The position numbers were made by a program, and so were the translations under genes. From contig NZ_QGGP01000004.1 of the NCBI RefSeq assembly GCF_003148645.1, positions 62,001 to 126,000 of the forward strand: 64,000 bases of DNA, read 5' to 3'. Below, in pieces: positions 32,622-40,243 of this stretch (the stretch's first letter is position 1; every line of letters starts with the position of its first letter). The notes under the pieces are model-generated. The model was not told the origin of the DNA. It ran no database searches and saw nothing but the letters and a program-made list of their open reading frames with translations. The stretch comes from Xanthomarina spongicola. GTDB taxonomy: Bacteria; Bacteroidota; Bacteroidia; Flavobacteriales; Flavobacteriaceae.

Positions 32622-33302
32622 TTAGTCTCTCATATCTTCAACTAAACGTAAGGTAGCATGTCTCATAAATTCTTCTAACACATCTTTTTCAACGATTACA
32701 TAGCCCTCTTTCTTTTTCTCTATTCGTTTCATTCGTTCTTTAAAAGACTCGCTAATTTCACAGCCATTTCCTTCAGAACATGGTGCATAGTGAAATTTAT
32801 AGGTGCCTGCAAACTCATTATTATCTATTAAAACCACTTTAAATTCAACAGCTGCACCATATTGCTTATATGGATCGTCCAATAAACCCGATTTCCCCTT
32901 ATCTGTATGATATTTATTAGTTTCATAAATAACTTCTCTATCTAGTTTTATTAGTTCAATAATTAAGTCGGTATCTGTTTTGGCTTTTAATTTGGCATAA
33001 TCTACTGTGTTTTCATTATTTGATACCACTTGATTAAACAAATTTCTATCACGAACCACAAATCCATTGCTTAAAAACTCTTTCTCAATGGCGCTATATA
33101 GATAGCTTATATCTTCCTCTTCGGTTGTTTGAGAAGAAAAATTAGGAGTTCTTAATACGACTTTAGGAGATGGGTTTTTCTTTAAAAACTCAGACAATCT
33201 ATCCGTTGTAAAGATTTCGTTATTGGAAGGTGAAAATTTAATATATTTTGTAGAACAAGCTAAGATTAAAAATACGAAAGGGACTAGTAATAGTTTTTTC
33301 AT
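32622..33302 (-). CDS. Lipoprotein of unknown function
   Basis: This 226-residue protein has a lipoprotein signal (MKKLLLVPFVFLILACSTKY, lipobox LILAC). The mature part has alternating strands and helices (SPKVVLRTPNFSSQTTEEEDISYLYSAIEKEFLSNGFVVRDRNLF), a pattern seen in outer-membrane lipoproteins of the CsgG/TolB-like N-terminal type. It probably sits at the periplasmic face of the outer membrane. It is the first gene of a two-gene unit headed by the candidate operator at 33354-33369 and the -7 element at 33325-33332. Confidence 0.7.
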   Translation of the reverse strand: MKKLLLVPFVFLILACSTKYIKFSPSNNEIFTTDRLSEFLKKNPSPKVVLRTPNFSSQTTEEEDISYLYSAIEKEFLSNGFVVRDRNLFNQVVSNNENTVDYAKLKAKTDTDLIIELIKLDREVIYETNKYHTDKGKSGLLDDPYKQYGAAVEFKVVLIDNNEFAGTYKFHYAPCSEGNGCEISESFKERMKRIEKKKEGYVIVEKDVLEEFMRHATLRLVEDMRD

Positions 33303-33324
33303 GATATGGATTTTGATTTGTATT

Positions 33325-33369
33325 CAAATCTAATCCAATAATAAAAAATTACCTTACGGAAACCCGTAA
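33325..33369 (-). promoter_or_regulatory. Operator-promoter unit A: TTACGG-N4-CCGTAA plus -7 element
   Basis: The palindrome occupies 33354-33369 and the reverse-strand -7 element TAGATTTG occupies 33325-33332. Their centres are 33 bp apart. The same two elements with the same distance occur at 38192-38236 and, with one mismatch, at 39518-39562. Confidence 0.72.
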
Positions 33370-33445
33370 CCAAAAATTAAAGCGTGAAATAATTTTTCTT
33401 ATTCAAAAGGGGTTAAGTGTTTAGATGGTTCTATAGGTCTTTTCG

Positions 33446-33820
33446 CTAATGCTGATAACATCTGCCACTAGCACTTTTAGTAGTCCGTTTGCAACGATTT
33501 CCTGCCTTTGTTTTGCCAGTACATTGTGTGGCTGAAGAGCTTGATGTGTTTGAAGAAGTATTTGTGGTATTGCTTCTGGTATAATTAGAAGTATTACTAC
33601 TTGAATTTGATGCTTTTGCTGGAGGCTTACATACGGAACATGGGTCATAACCATATTGAATAGCATCTTTTAAATCTACCCTATATTTAGATTTACTTAA
33701 ATACCGACAAGATTCTTTATGATATTTTTCTCCCGTTTTTGTAGTAAATACATCTTGGGAAAACGCTAAAGATGTAAACCCTAGGGTAATAATGATAATA
33801 AATATCTTTAAAGGTTGCAT
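33446..33820 (-). CDS. Secreted Cys-rich (zinc-ribbon-like) protein
   Basis: This 124-residue protein has a signal peptide (MQPLKIFIIIITLGFTSLAFSQ). A first Cys/His cluster (YHKESCRYLSKSKYRVDLKDAIQYGYDPCSVC) resembles metal-binding modules seen after secreted nucleases. A Ser/Thr/Asn linker follows, then a second cluster (QCTGKTKAGNRCKRTTKSASGRCYQH) of the DUF5763-type C-x(n)-C-x(n)-C-x2-H pattern. Its start overlaps the nuclease stop by one base, so nuclease and Cys-rich protein are likely made together. Confidence 0.7.
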   Translation of the reverse strand: MQPLKIFIIIITLGFTSLAFSQDVFTTKTGEKYHKESCRYLSKSKYRVDLKDAIQYGYDPCSVCKPPAKASNSSSNTSNYTRSNTTNTSSNTSSSSATQCTGKTKAGNRCKRTTKSASGRCYQH

Positions 33821-34326
33821 TACTTACTTTTTTTCTTTTTTTTATTTCTCCATTCCCAAGGAGCTATAGCTGTTGGGTCTTGCCATAAACCTACTTTATT
33901 TTTTTTGGCTTGGTCTTCTAACATTTGTAAAGTAGTATCATTCGAATATTTTAGATAGTGCCACGCCAATCCAGCTTTTAGCAGTTCTTGGTTTAGGTTT
34001 AAATTATCATTGTAATATACAACACTTATTAAACGTCTGTATCTATCTTTCTTTAAAACTTTAATAGTTACCTCTTTATTAAATATTGCCTGAGACACAA
34101 ACTCTTTAGCTTTAATAGAAAATGGTTGTTTTCTCTCAGGACAATCTATATTGGCTAATCTAACTATTAATAATGTGGAATCTTGAGTTAACAATTTAAA
34201 CGTATCTCCATCTGTAATGCCTACGACTTTGCCGTTAATGATTGTATCTTTTAATATTGTTTTATGGGCAAAAACTATATTAGAAACTAAAATAAAAAAC
34301 AGTACTAAATGTTTTACTCTATTCAT
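33820..34326 (-). CDS. Secreted thermonuclease (SNase) family protein
   Basis: This 168-residue protein has a signal peptide (MNRVKHLVLFFILVSNIVFAHK) and one SNase OB-fold domain: KVVGITDGDTFKLL, then VRLANIDCPERKQPF with the catalytic Arg and Glu, and LKKDRYRRLISVVYY with the second Arg. It ends in WQDPTAIAPWEWR as in other bacterial SNases. It should cut DNA/RNA with Ca2+ outside the cytoplasm. It overlaps the vWA-like lipoprotein gene by 8 bp and the Cys-rich gene by 1 bp. Confidence 0.88.
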   Translation of the reverse strand: MNRVKHLVLFFILVSNIVFAHKTILKDTIINGKVVGITDGDTFKLLTQDSTLLIVRLANIDCPERKQPFSIKAKEFVSQAIFNKEVTIKVLKKDRYRRLISVVYYNDNLNLNQELLKAGLAWHYLKYSNDTTLQMLEDQAKKNKVGLWQDPTAIAPWEWRNKKKKKSK

Positions 34327-35230
34327 TTAAAATATAATCCTTAATTAGTTTATCCATGTTAGTTGGAAGGTCAGTTACTTTAATTTCAAATTTACTTATT
34401 CCCATATTTTCTAACCAGTCTGTCCAATATTTAATAATGACATCTTCTTCATACGGGTTCTTTTTATCAGAATTAATTCCTAAAACAAGTACCTCCAGAT
34501 TTGTTAAATCAGAATTTGCTGGTATAAAACCAAAATTTTCGTTGGTTATTTTTTCTTGCCAATCTTTATCATCAAGTTTAAATTTACGAATGTCTTGGGG
34601 AGTTAAGTAAGTTGTGTGATTTATTTCTTTTAATTTGGTGTCTTTGTGATAAATATAGCCATCCGTTAAAACTACTAAAATATTTCTTGATTGATCATCA
34701 ATACAATAATCTTTTACTTTATTCTTAAAAAATCGCCAAGTATCTGAACCTACATATTTATTATCAGTTATAGCCGTTTCGTATATTTGCCTTGCGATAC
34801 TGTCATAACTTTTAGATGTTTGAAGGATTAATTCGCGAGTAGCATTGTCTCTTGTAAAAGACATTTTTAGACTTTTAATTTTTTCATTTAATTTTCTATC
34901 TGAAGGTTCTGGATCAAGATATAATTGAATATGATCATTAATTCTAATGCTCTGTTTATTTCTTAAATGAATTTCAAAAGCTTGGGCTACAGATTTTATA
35001 TGACCAATATCTCTTAAGTAATAATCCATTGCTCCATTTGGGTATTTAACCGGATCAATTCGATCTGACAAGTCAAGTAATATACTAATATTGAGATTTG
35101 GTCTGTCCCCTGATAATTTAATCATAGTATACTCTGGTTGCAGCTTCTCACTTGATTCTAATTCTTTATCTCTCTTGCATGAACATAAAACAATAAAGCT
35201 AAGCCACAATATGATAATGTTTTTTTTCAT
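34319..35230 (-). CDS. vWA-like lipoprotein
   Basis: This 303-residue protein has a lipoprotein signal (MKKNIIILWLSFIVLCSCKRD; lipobox at Cys18). The mature domain begins NISILLDLSDRIDP and contains ILVVLTDGYIYH and LEVLVLGINSD, the three core strands of a von Willebrand A fold. The metal site DxSxS is altered to DLSDR, so metal binding is uncertain. It likely anchors to the outer or inner membrane and contacts a partner such as the membrane protein encoded just upstream (8-bp gap). Confidence 0.65.
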   Translation of the reverse strand: MKKNIIILWLSFIVLCSCKRDKELESSEKLQPEYTMIKLSGDRPNLNISILLDLSDRIDPVKYPNGAMDYYLRDIGHIKSVAQAFEIHLRNKQSIRINDHIQLYLDPEPSDRKLNEKIKSLKMSFTRDNATRELILQTSKSYDSIARQIYETAITDNKYVGSDTWRFFKNKVKDYCIDDQSRNILVVLTDGYIYHKDTKLKEINHTTYLTPQDIRKFKLDDKDWQEKITNENFGFIPANSDLTNLEVLVLGINSDKKNPYEEDVIIKYWTDWLENMGISKFEIKVTDLPTNMDKLIKDYILNE

Positions 35231-35238
35231 AAAAATTT

Positions 35239-36501
35239 CTAGTTGATTAGTTTGTATAATCTTCCTTCATATTCTTCATCATTTACATTGTGTGCATCCA
35301 AATGTAATTTTTCAACTTCCTCACACTTTGTCAATAATTCATCTCTTCTATTAAGACCATCAAAATTATCAGCAATTGACAAAAACCAACCTTTTACATA
35401 TTCAGTATGGTAAGTTAGATACTGTTTATTAGAAAAAATAAAACCATCTATGGTTCTTTGTAGATCTATGATTTTCCCTTCAATTCCAGAGATTTCTTCT
35501 TTTAAAGGGTTCATTTTTTCCTTGAGTTTTATAATATTTTGCTCGCAGTTTTTAATATCCTCTTTTCTTGATTTGATAAAAGATTTTATCTTATCAAAAT
35601 TGTCGTATTCCTTCATTATAAAATCAAAAACTAAACCCCAAATAATATAAACCACAAAACCAGCAAAAATGATTCCCCAAAACTCAACCTTAGAAAATGC
35701 AATTTGTAAATCAAATATTGGCGAATCTGGTGTTCTTTCTATTTCATAAATTTTCTTTTCAATTTGATAAGCAAGAATTGCATCAAAAATGAAGGTCACA
35801 ATAAATAAAGTGGCAATTTTCAAATAGGAAGTCCAATGTTTGTGTTTTAAAAACATATGAATTAAATAGCCCAATCCCATAAATGCAAATGGAATAGTTG
35901 CAATAAAAACACCTTCAAGCCATCCTCCTTCAATGGCTTTTGATAATGCCTTACCGTCAAATATAGCTGCTGTTAACTCGTTATTATCAAAATTCTTAAA
36001 AAAAGCTGAGAATGACGCTGACATATAAAATACAAGTAAATAAAAGGTAATAGGTATTATTACAAATAACCCCAAATAAAATTGTGCTTTTGGTTTCTTA
36101 TCAACGTCTAAACCATATTTTTCAGGTTCACGTTTTACTTCCACAATATCATTTTTATATACAACAATTTTGTCTTCAAAATTTTTAATGGATTCTTCCA
36201 TTAATCCCTGAGCAGTTAAACGTTTCTTGAGTTCCGTTTCCTGCCTACCCTTTTCGTCCATGTAAGGTGCATTCAATTCATTCTGCAATTTTTCATCCTC
36301 ACGACATTTTCCTTTAAAATCCATATAAACTTCTTCTAAACAAGCTCTAAATACCTTTTCGTTACCCTGAGCTTGTTTGGAAGATCCATAACCGCTTTCA
36401 AAAAAAGTAAGTTTTACTTTTTTTTGATCTTCCTCGGTTGGCTTTTCTACTGTTTTTGGTTCGCCACTTTTTAACGCAAATATCTTTTTTAGTGCACTCA
36501 T
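35239..36501 (-). CDS. Membrane protein with flanking coiled coils
   Basis: This 420-residue protein has a charged cytoplasmic N-terminal ~140 residues, then four hydrophobic segments between about residues 140 and 290 (FYLGLFVIIPITFYLLVFYMS, GVFIATIPFAFMGLGYLIHMF, IATLFIVTFIFDAILAYQI, FWGIIFAGFVVYIIWGLVF). A long coiled coil (SFIKSRKEDIKNCEQNIIKLKEKMNP and on) makes up most of the C-terminus. The layout recalls DUF4407-type membrane proteins, but I do not assign it. It is translated right after the TerB-like gene, with one base between. Confidence 0.65.
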   Translation of the reverse strand: MSALKKIFALKSGEPKTVEKPTEEDQKKVKLTFFESGYGSSKQAQGNEKVFRACLEEVYMDFKGKCREDEKLQNELNAPYMDEKGRQETELKKRLTAQGLMEESIKNFEDKIVVYKNDIVEVKREPEKYGLDVDKKPKAQFYLGLFVIIPITFYLLVFYMSASFSAFFKNFDNNELTAAIFDGKALSKAIEGGWLEGVFIATIPFAFMGLGYLIHMFLKHKHWTSYLKIATLFIVTFIFDAILAYQIEKKIYEIERTPDSPIFDLQIAFSKVEFWGIIFAGFVVYIIWGLVFDFIMKEYDNFDKIKSFIKSRKEDIKNCEQNIIKLKEKMNPLKEEISGIEGKIIDLQRTIDGFIFSNKQYLTYHTEYVKGWFLSIADNFDGLNRRDELLTKCEEVEKLHLDAHNVNDEEYEGRLYKLIN

Positions 36502-36502
36502 C

Positions 36503-36895
36503 TTATTCGTTCATTAATTTTAGCAATTCACCCTTAGCAATTCCTTTTTCTGCATTTTCGAGCAAAAAACCTGTTAATTCATCAATATTCTCTTCTAAAA
36601 ACCCAAATTTGACACAATATTTTCTCAATGTATTTCTTTCGTCTTGGGTTACTATTCCATCAACCCAAATCATAATTGCGAGATCATATAAATATTCAAG
36701 TCGGTCTTCGACCATTTCAGGTATTGCTGTTTCATGTGATGGATTTAAAAGTATATTATCCAATTCCACTTTGGTAACACCTCTTTCTTCTGCAAATTTA
36801 TAAAGCATTTGCATTTCAAGAACATCAAAATTGTCGTCTGAAAATGCCATTTGATATAATCTTAAAAAATGGCTCTTTAATTCGGTTGAAATCAT
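36503..36895 (-). CDS. TerB-like helical protein
   Basis: Started at the ATG 36893-36895 (MISTELKSHFLRLYQMAFSDDNFDVLEMQMLY), the product has 130 residues. An upstream in-frame extension to 36961 overlaps another gene and is rejected. The body, with two related halves (MAFSDDNFDVLEMQMLYKFAEERGV; MIWVDGIVTQDERNTLRKYCVKFGF), is the TerB/tellurite-resistance fold, in which acidic loops DxxFxxxE and DGxxxxxE can bind metal. TerB proteins act in stress or anti-phage membrane complexes. Its ATG overlaps the stop of the small membrane protein upstream (ATGA). Confidence 0.72.
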   Translation of the reverse strand: MISTELKSHFLRLYQMAFSDDNFDVLEMQMLYKFAEERGVTKVELDNILLNPSHETAIPEMVEDRLEYLYDLAIMIWVDGIVTQDERNTLRKYCVKFGFLEENIDELTGFLLENAEKGIAKGELLKLMNE

Positions 36896-37062
36896 AATAA
36901 GTTTATTAAATATAATGTGAAACTGAAAAAAATTAGGAGTGTCATAATTATACTGGCACAACCTTTTTTATTTTTGTTGGTATTAGATTTACTTCTTGAT
37001 TTGGTGTAATGACCTTGTACGTATGTTCCATCTTTCTTATAATAACCTCTTCTATATCCCAT
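36892..37062 (-). CDS. 56-residue small membrane protein with GYYKKDGTYVQGH motif
   Basis: The ORF starts at the ATG 37060-37062 and ends 4 bp inside the TerB-like gene start (ATGA). It encodes MGYRRGYYKKDGTYVQGHYT, a Ser/Lys/Asn stretch, and one C-terminal transmembrane helix (ASIIMTLLIFFSFTLYLINLL). The RGYY-KKDGTYV-GH motif is recurrent at the N-terminus of small proteins in many bacteria. Coupling to the next gene and the clean topology support a real protein, first in the six-gene operon. Confidence 0.65.
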   Translation of the reverse strand: MGYRRGYYKKDGTYVQGHYTKSRSKSNTNKNKKGCASIIMTLLIFFSFTLYLINLL

Positions 37063-37283
37063 GATAAATTTGCATTACAAATATTATAGTTAATGATAAG
37101 AGCATTATAAACACTGATAAATATGTATTATTGATGATTTAGAAAAAAATTTCTTATAATCTTTTGAGGTTAACGATACACTTTCTAGCTAGGCAACTTG
37201 TTTTATCACTAGACGTAAGTCCATTAACACTCTATTATCGCCTAATTTTTATTTGCTTTTGAATTCTGAAACGCATAAATTAT

Positions 37284-37946
37284 TTATTCTAAGATTGATC
37301 CGTCTTCAAAAATAATTTTCTCAGGTTTCCAAACAACTTTCATATCTTTTAATTCTTTGTTTTTTAATGCCTTATCACTATCTGTAAATTGATTGTAATC
37401 AGTTTGAGCATTATATGTTACTTCCATCCCTGGATCAATTGACTGATCATACACAAGATTCAAAGACTTTATAGTTTCATCAAATAAATTATTAAAAGTT
37501 ATAGACCCTTTTATTGCTCTTATTTTCCTATCAGTTTTATTTTGAATAACAAATTTATATGTGATATAATCTTCATAATCATACTTAGTAAATCCTTTAG
37601 AAAAACATGATACTATTATGCTTTCAGATAAACGTCTAATCCTATCATTTTCAATTTTTAATGCTTTAGCAGCAAGCTCTCTTTGTTCTGCTTCAATTTT
37701 TTCTTGCTCAATTTTCCAAAGTTTCCCTTTTTCTAATATCTCTGAATAAGTCATTGTTTCAAGTGTCTCATCTTGAAGCTTAAGCCTTATCATAGTTCCA
37801 GCTAAAAGCATTAATTCTGTTGAATCTAACTTAGTTTTTATTCTCTCTATATCGTCTTTAGCTGTTTCTTCATTAAACTTTTTATTCATTGGTGAAGAGC
37901 AAGAAAATATAACAGACGCTATAATTACAATATAAATATGTTTCAT
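37284..37946 (-). CDS. Lipoprotein of unknown function
   Basis: Started at the ATG 37944-37946, the product has 220 residues and a good lipoprotein signal (MKHIYIVIIASVIFSCSSPMN). A longer start at 37985 would put thirteen residues before this signal and overlap the upstream gene. The mature part begins with a long helix or coiled coil (residues ~35-100) and ends with a beta domain (YITYKFVIQNKTDRKIRAIKGSITFNNLFDE), similar to FxLYD-type immunoglobulin-like domains. It follows the 68-residue gene by 11 bp. Confidence 0.7.
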   Translation of the reverse strand: MKHIYIVIIASVIFSCSSPMNKKFNEETAKDDIERIKTKLDSTELMLLAGTMIRLKLQDETLETMTYSEILEKGKLWKIEQEKIEAEQRELAAKALKIENDRIRRLSESIIVSCFSKGFTKYDYEDYITYKFVIQNKTDRKIRAIKGSITFNNLFDETIKSLNLVYDQSIDPGMEVTYNAQTDYNQFTDSDKALKNKELKDMKVVWKPEKIIFEDGSILE

Positions 37947-37957
37947 AGTTTTATAAT

Positions 37958-38164
37958 TTATGATGTATGGCAATCTTTTGAACAATAATAACAGCCATTT
38001 ACTTTAGAATAATACTTCTTCGCTTTGTTAACTGCATCTTTACAATTGTTGAAATCTCCTAAATAATCTCTATTTTGATCTTCAGGCATAAATGAACATC
38101 CAATTTTATGAACTTCATGATCACCATTTGCTTGTGAATTTTTATTTACATAATACTTTGCCAT
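37958..38164 (-). CDS. Small Cys/His-rich protein
   Basis: This 68-residue protein has the pattern HKIGCSFMP...YLGDFNNCKDAVNKAKKYYSKVNGCYYCSKDCHTS. The spaced cysteines and histidines suggest one zinc site. The H-x3-C...YLG-F--C--A...GC--C--(D)CH-S pattern is shared with the first cluster of the secreted protein at 33446. It has no signal peptide. It is the first gene after operator-promoter unit B (38192-38236) and leads the lipoprotein gene at 37284. Confidence 0.72.
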   Translation of the reverse strand: MAKYYVNKNSQANGDHEVHKIGCSFMPEDQNRDYLGDFNNCKDAVNKAKKYYSKVNGCYYCSKDCHTS

Positions 38165-38191
38165 ATTTATCCTATTTAAAGTTTAATGATT

Positions 38192-38236
38192 CAAACTTAA
38201 ACACATTAAATCATAAACCCTTACGGAAATCCGTAA
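38192..38236 (-). promoter_or_regulatory. Operator-promoter unit B: TTACGG-N4-CCGTAA plus -7 element
   Basis: The perfect palindrome is at 38221-38236. The reverse-strand -7 element TAAGTTTG is at 38192-38199, 33 bp away centre to centre, and the first start codon follows at 38164. Identical geometry to units A and C. Confidence 0.72.
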
Positions 38237-38310
38237 GCAAAAAAAAAGAGGAATAATTCATAAAATCATTCCTCAATTTTATTTTAAGATTAATAAATTC
38301 ATTCCATATA

Positions 38311-38463
38311 CTAACCTCCAGATGGTGGAGGTGGTGGAGGAAGGTCTCCTTCATTCCCACAACATTCTGCCGTCCTATTGTTGTCTTCTATAGATTCAGG
38401 ATCACATGAAACTAAACCTACATAAAGACTTGATATGATAAGCAGTAAAAACATTTTTTTCAT
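38311..38463 (-). CDS. 50-residue lipoprotein
   Basis: The ORF with ATG at 38461-38463 encodes a lipoprotein signal (MKKMFLLLIISSLYVGLVSC, lipobox Cys20) and a short mature tail, DPESIEDNNRTAECCGNEGD followed by six prolines and SGG. The acidic, two-Cys, proline-rich tail looks exported and surface-near. Short lipoproteins of this kind are often missed by gene callers. It is separate from unit B, which lies downstream of it. Function unknown. Confidence 0.6.
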   Translation of the reverse strand: MKKMFLLLIISSLYVGLVSCDPESIEDNNRTAECCGNEGDLPPPPPPSGG

Positions 38464-38764
38464 TGTTGGCTCTTTTTAAATTAGACAATAGTGTTGCTGC
38501 CCGAATGATTTTAGGATTCATAAAGTGTATAGCAACACACACATTTTAATTGGAGACGTCTCTCTAATTCGGGAAGAATGAATTGAAGATGTAGTTTGAA
38601 AGCTAACTTCCCAATTTACTTTACAGACTACTTCATCAATTCGATTTGAAGCAAATGAAGGATATATATGTTTTTAGGACTGGAAAGCATATGGAATTTA
38701 GATGGAAAAGTATTTTCCATCTAAATTTATTTTTATTTGTAGCTTTAAAGCATATTAAGATTAG
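38464..38764. other. Intergenic region
   Basis: No gene or clear promoter is seen. A widely spaced inverted pair CCCGAA (about 38492) and TTCGGG (about 38569) is present, with no other support. Confidence 0.4.
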
Positions 38765-39427
38765 ATGAATAGGTATAGGGAATTAGTAGTTTTAGTTTTT
38801 AAAAAATCAGCAAATGATATTGATTCAGATATTGTTACACAACAAGCTAAGTATATTGTAGATAAAGTTGAAGAGCTGCATAATTTTCAAATTAATGAGA
38901 GAACACTACGTAATTATTATAACAATCTTATTAAAAAAAACAAAGTCCAGATAAATATCTCCCCAGCAATAGCTGATCATTTGAGTAAATTTTTAGAATA
39001 CGAAGATTTCAATGATTATGTAAATAAAAACCCTATTCCTGAATCAAAACTAGTTAAGCCAAAAAAAACGAAAGAGAGAATAATAGTAGGTTCTTTAATT
39101 GTTATAGCTTCTTATTTTGGATTTGATTCTCTTTCAAATAAGTGCATGACTTGGACTGATAATGTAAAGTATGAGAAAGTTAGCTGTGAAGAAGTTAACG
39201 CCATACCAATTCAAGAAAATTTGTTGAATAATTTTAAAAGGATTGACCCAGAATGTAATTACATGTTTTTTAAAGAAGATGGTAGCGCAAATTTATGGTA
39301 CGGAAAATCCATTAATGGAGAATATGAATTTTTTAATCATTTTGGAGTTCACCCCATAACTGGTAGAACATTAAAAGAAGTTACCATCTACATTAAAGAA
39401 AAATACATTTGTAAAGAAAACAATTAA
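38765..39427 (+). CDS. Membrane-anchored protein of unknown function
   Basis: This protein of 220 residues has a cytoplasmic N-terminal ~100 residues, helical and reminiscent of a small DNA-binding or scaffold domain (INERTLRNYYNNLIKKNKVQINISPAIADHLSKFLEYEDFNDYV). One transmembrane segment (IIVGSLIVIASYFGFDSL) and an extracytoplasmic part with three cysteines and an aromatic core (DPECNYMFFKEDGSANLWYGKSINGEYEFFNHFGVHPITG) follow. I do not recognise a family. It faces away from the rest of the local genes. Confidence 0.6.
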   Translation: MNRYRELVVLVFKKSANDIDSDIVTQQAKYIVDKVEELHNFQINERTLRNYYNNLIKKNKVQINISPAIADHLSKFLEYEDFNDYVNKNPIPESKLVKPKKTKERIIVGSLIVIASYFGFDSLSNKCMTWTDNVKYEKVSCEEVNAIPIQENLLNNFKRIDPECNYMFFKEDGSANLWYGKSINGEYEFFNHFGVHPITGRTLKEVTIYIKEKYICKENN

Positions 39428-39439
39428 CAAATAATATTA

Positions 39440-39475
39440 ATAAAAAAATAAAGCGTACAATAGCATGTACGCTTT
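39440..39475 (-). terminator. Hairpin terminator
   Basis: AAAGCGTACA/TGTACGCTTT, 10 bp, loop ATAGCA, with an A-rich stretch at 39440-39449 that is a T run on the reverse strand. It can end both the candidate small RNA and the response regulator transcript. Confidence 0.8.
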
Positions 39476-39510
39476 ATAAACTCTCCCACGTTAATTAAGC
39501 ATGTTAATAG
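39440..39510 (-). ncRNA. Candidate small RNA under operator-promoter unit C
   Basis: On the reverse strand a -7 element (TATATTTG, 39518-39525), headed by palindrome C, is followed by about 70 nt without a start codon in a useful frame and then a perfect 10-bp hairpin (39450-39459 with 39466-39475) with a reverse-strand T run. Promoter, short body and terminator without an ORF suggest a small RNA. Transcription has not been shown. Confidence 0.45.
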
Positions 39511-39517
39511 CTTAGAC

Positions 39518-39562
39518 CAAATATAAAATAAGGTATTTCTATTTCCTTACTGTTATCCGTAA
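39518..39562 (-). promoter_or_regulatory. Operator-promoter unit C: TTACTG-N4-CCGTAA plus -7 element
   Basis: The imperfect palindrome at 39547-39562 (one mismatch to TTACGG-N4-CCGTAA) and TATATTTG on the reverse strand at 39518-39525 are again 33 bp apart centre to centre. There is no coding gene downstream, only the candidate small RNA. Confidence 0.6.
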
Positions 39563-39576
39563 AGAGAAGAAATAAA

Positions 39577-40242
39577 TTAAATCAACCCTAAATCTTTAAC
39601 AATGGCAACTAAATGAATAGCATTATTGGCTTTAAATTGAATACGCAATCTGTTAAGATTTTTCTCTATAGAACTTAAACTACTTGGTGAGATATTCTCT
39701 GATTTAAAATAAGTACTAATTTGGTCTTGTGTTAAACCATTTGATAATTGTTTGATTAAGAAAATATCATAATCATCAATTTCCAAATCTGATTTTTTAT
39801 GTAAAGCTTGGGATACTACATGGGAAACATAAAGTTGGTTATTATTTACCGATTTAATCGCTTCAGCTAATTCTACAAGTCCTCTTCTACCCTTACAAAC
39901 GTATGCTTTAACTTGATAATTATTAATTAATCTTTTGACTTTTTGAATACGATCTTCTATAGAATACACTATTACTTTTAGGTCTGGAAATTCATTGTTT
40001 AAAGCTATAATAAGATCTTCACCATTTTGATAAGTTTGATCACGATGATCTTTCTTAAAAGATAAATCTGTTATTAACAAATCGAATGGAACATCATCAA
40101 ATGCCGCTCTTTTAATTTTTAAATAAGCATCATCACAATATTGTACTGACGCAACATCTTTTACATTAAGGCTATCTAAAATGGTCAACATTCCTAAATT
40201 AATGCTAACCAAATCATCTGAAACTAATACTTTTTTAAACAT
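39577..40242 (-). CDS. Response regulator with LuxR-type HTH output
   Basis: This 221-residue protein has a receiver domain with acidic pair Asp9/Asp10 (VLVSDD), phospho-acceptor Asp59 (LLITDLSF), IVYSIED and the conserved Lys near residue 112 (YVCKG). The C-terminal HTH of NarL/LuxR style (FLIKQLSNGLTQDQISTYFKSENISPSSLSSIEKNLNRLRIQF) is slightly diverged. It is preceded by its cognate kinase with one base between. A likely binding site is TTACGG-N4-CCGTAA, since one copy lies next to its end and two more control island genes; this link is inference. Confidence 0.85.
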   Translation of the reverse strand: MFKKVLVSDDLVSINLGMLTILDSLNVKDVASVQYCDDAYLKIKRAAFDDVPFDLLITDLSFKKDHRDQTYQNGEDLIIALNNEFPDLKVIVYSIEDRIQKVKRLINNYQVKAYVCKGRRGLVELAEAIKSVNNNQLYVSHVVSQALHKKSDLEIDDYDIFLIKQLSNGLTQDQISTYFKSENISPSSLSSIEKNLNRLRIQFKANNAIHLVAIVKDLGLI

Positions 40243-40243
40243 T

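Noticed and set aside
36896-36961. N-terminal extension of the TerB-like protein
   Set aside because: It overlaps the coding 56-residue membrane protein gene and lacks family similarity. The ATG at 36895 is coupled by ATGA.
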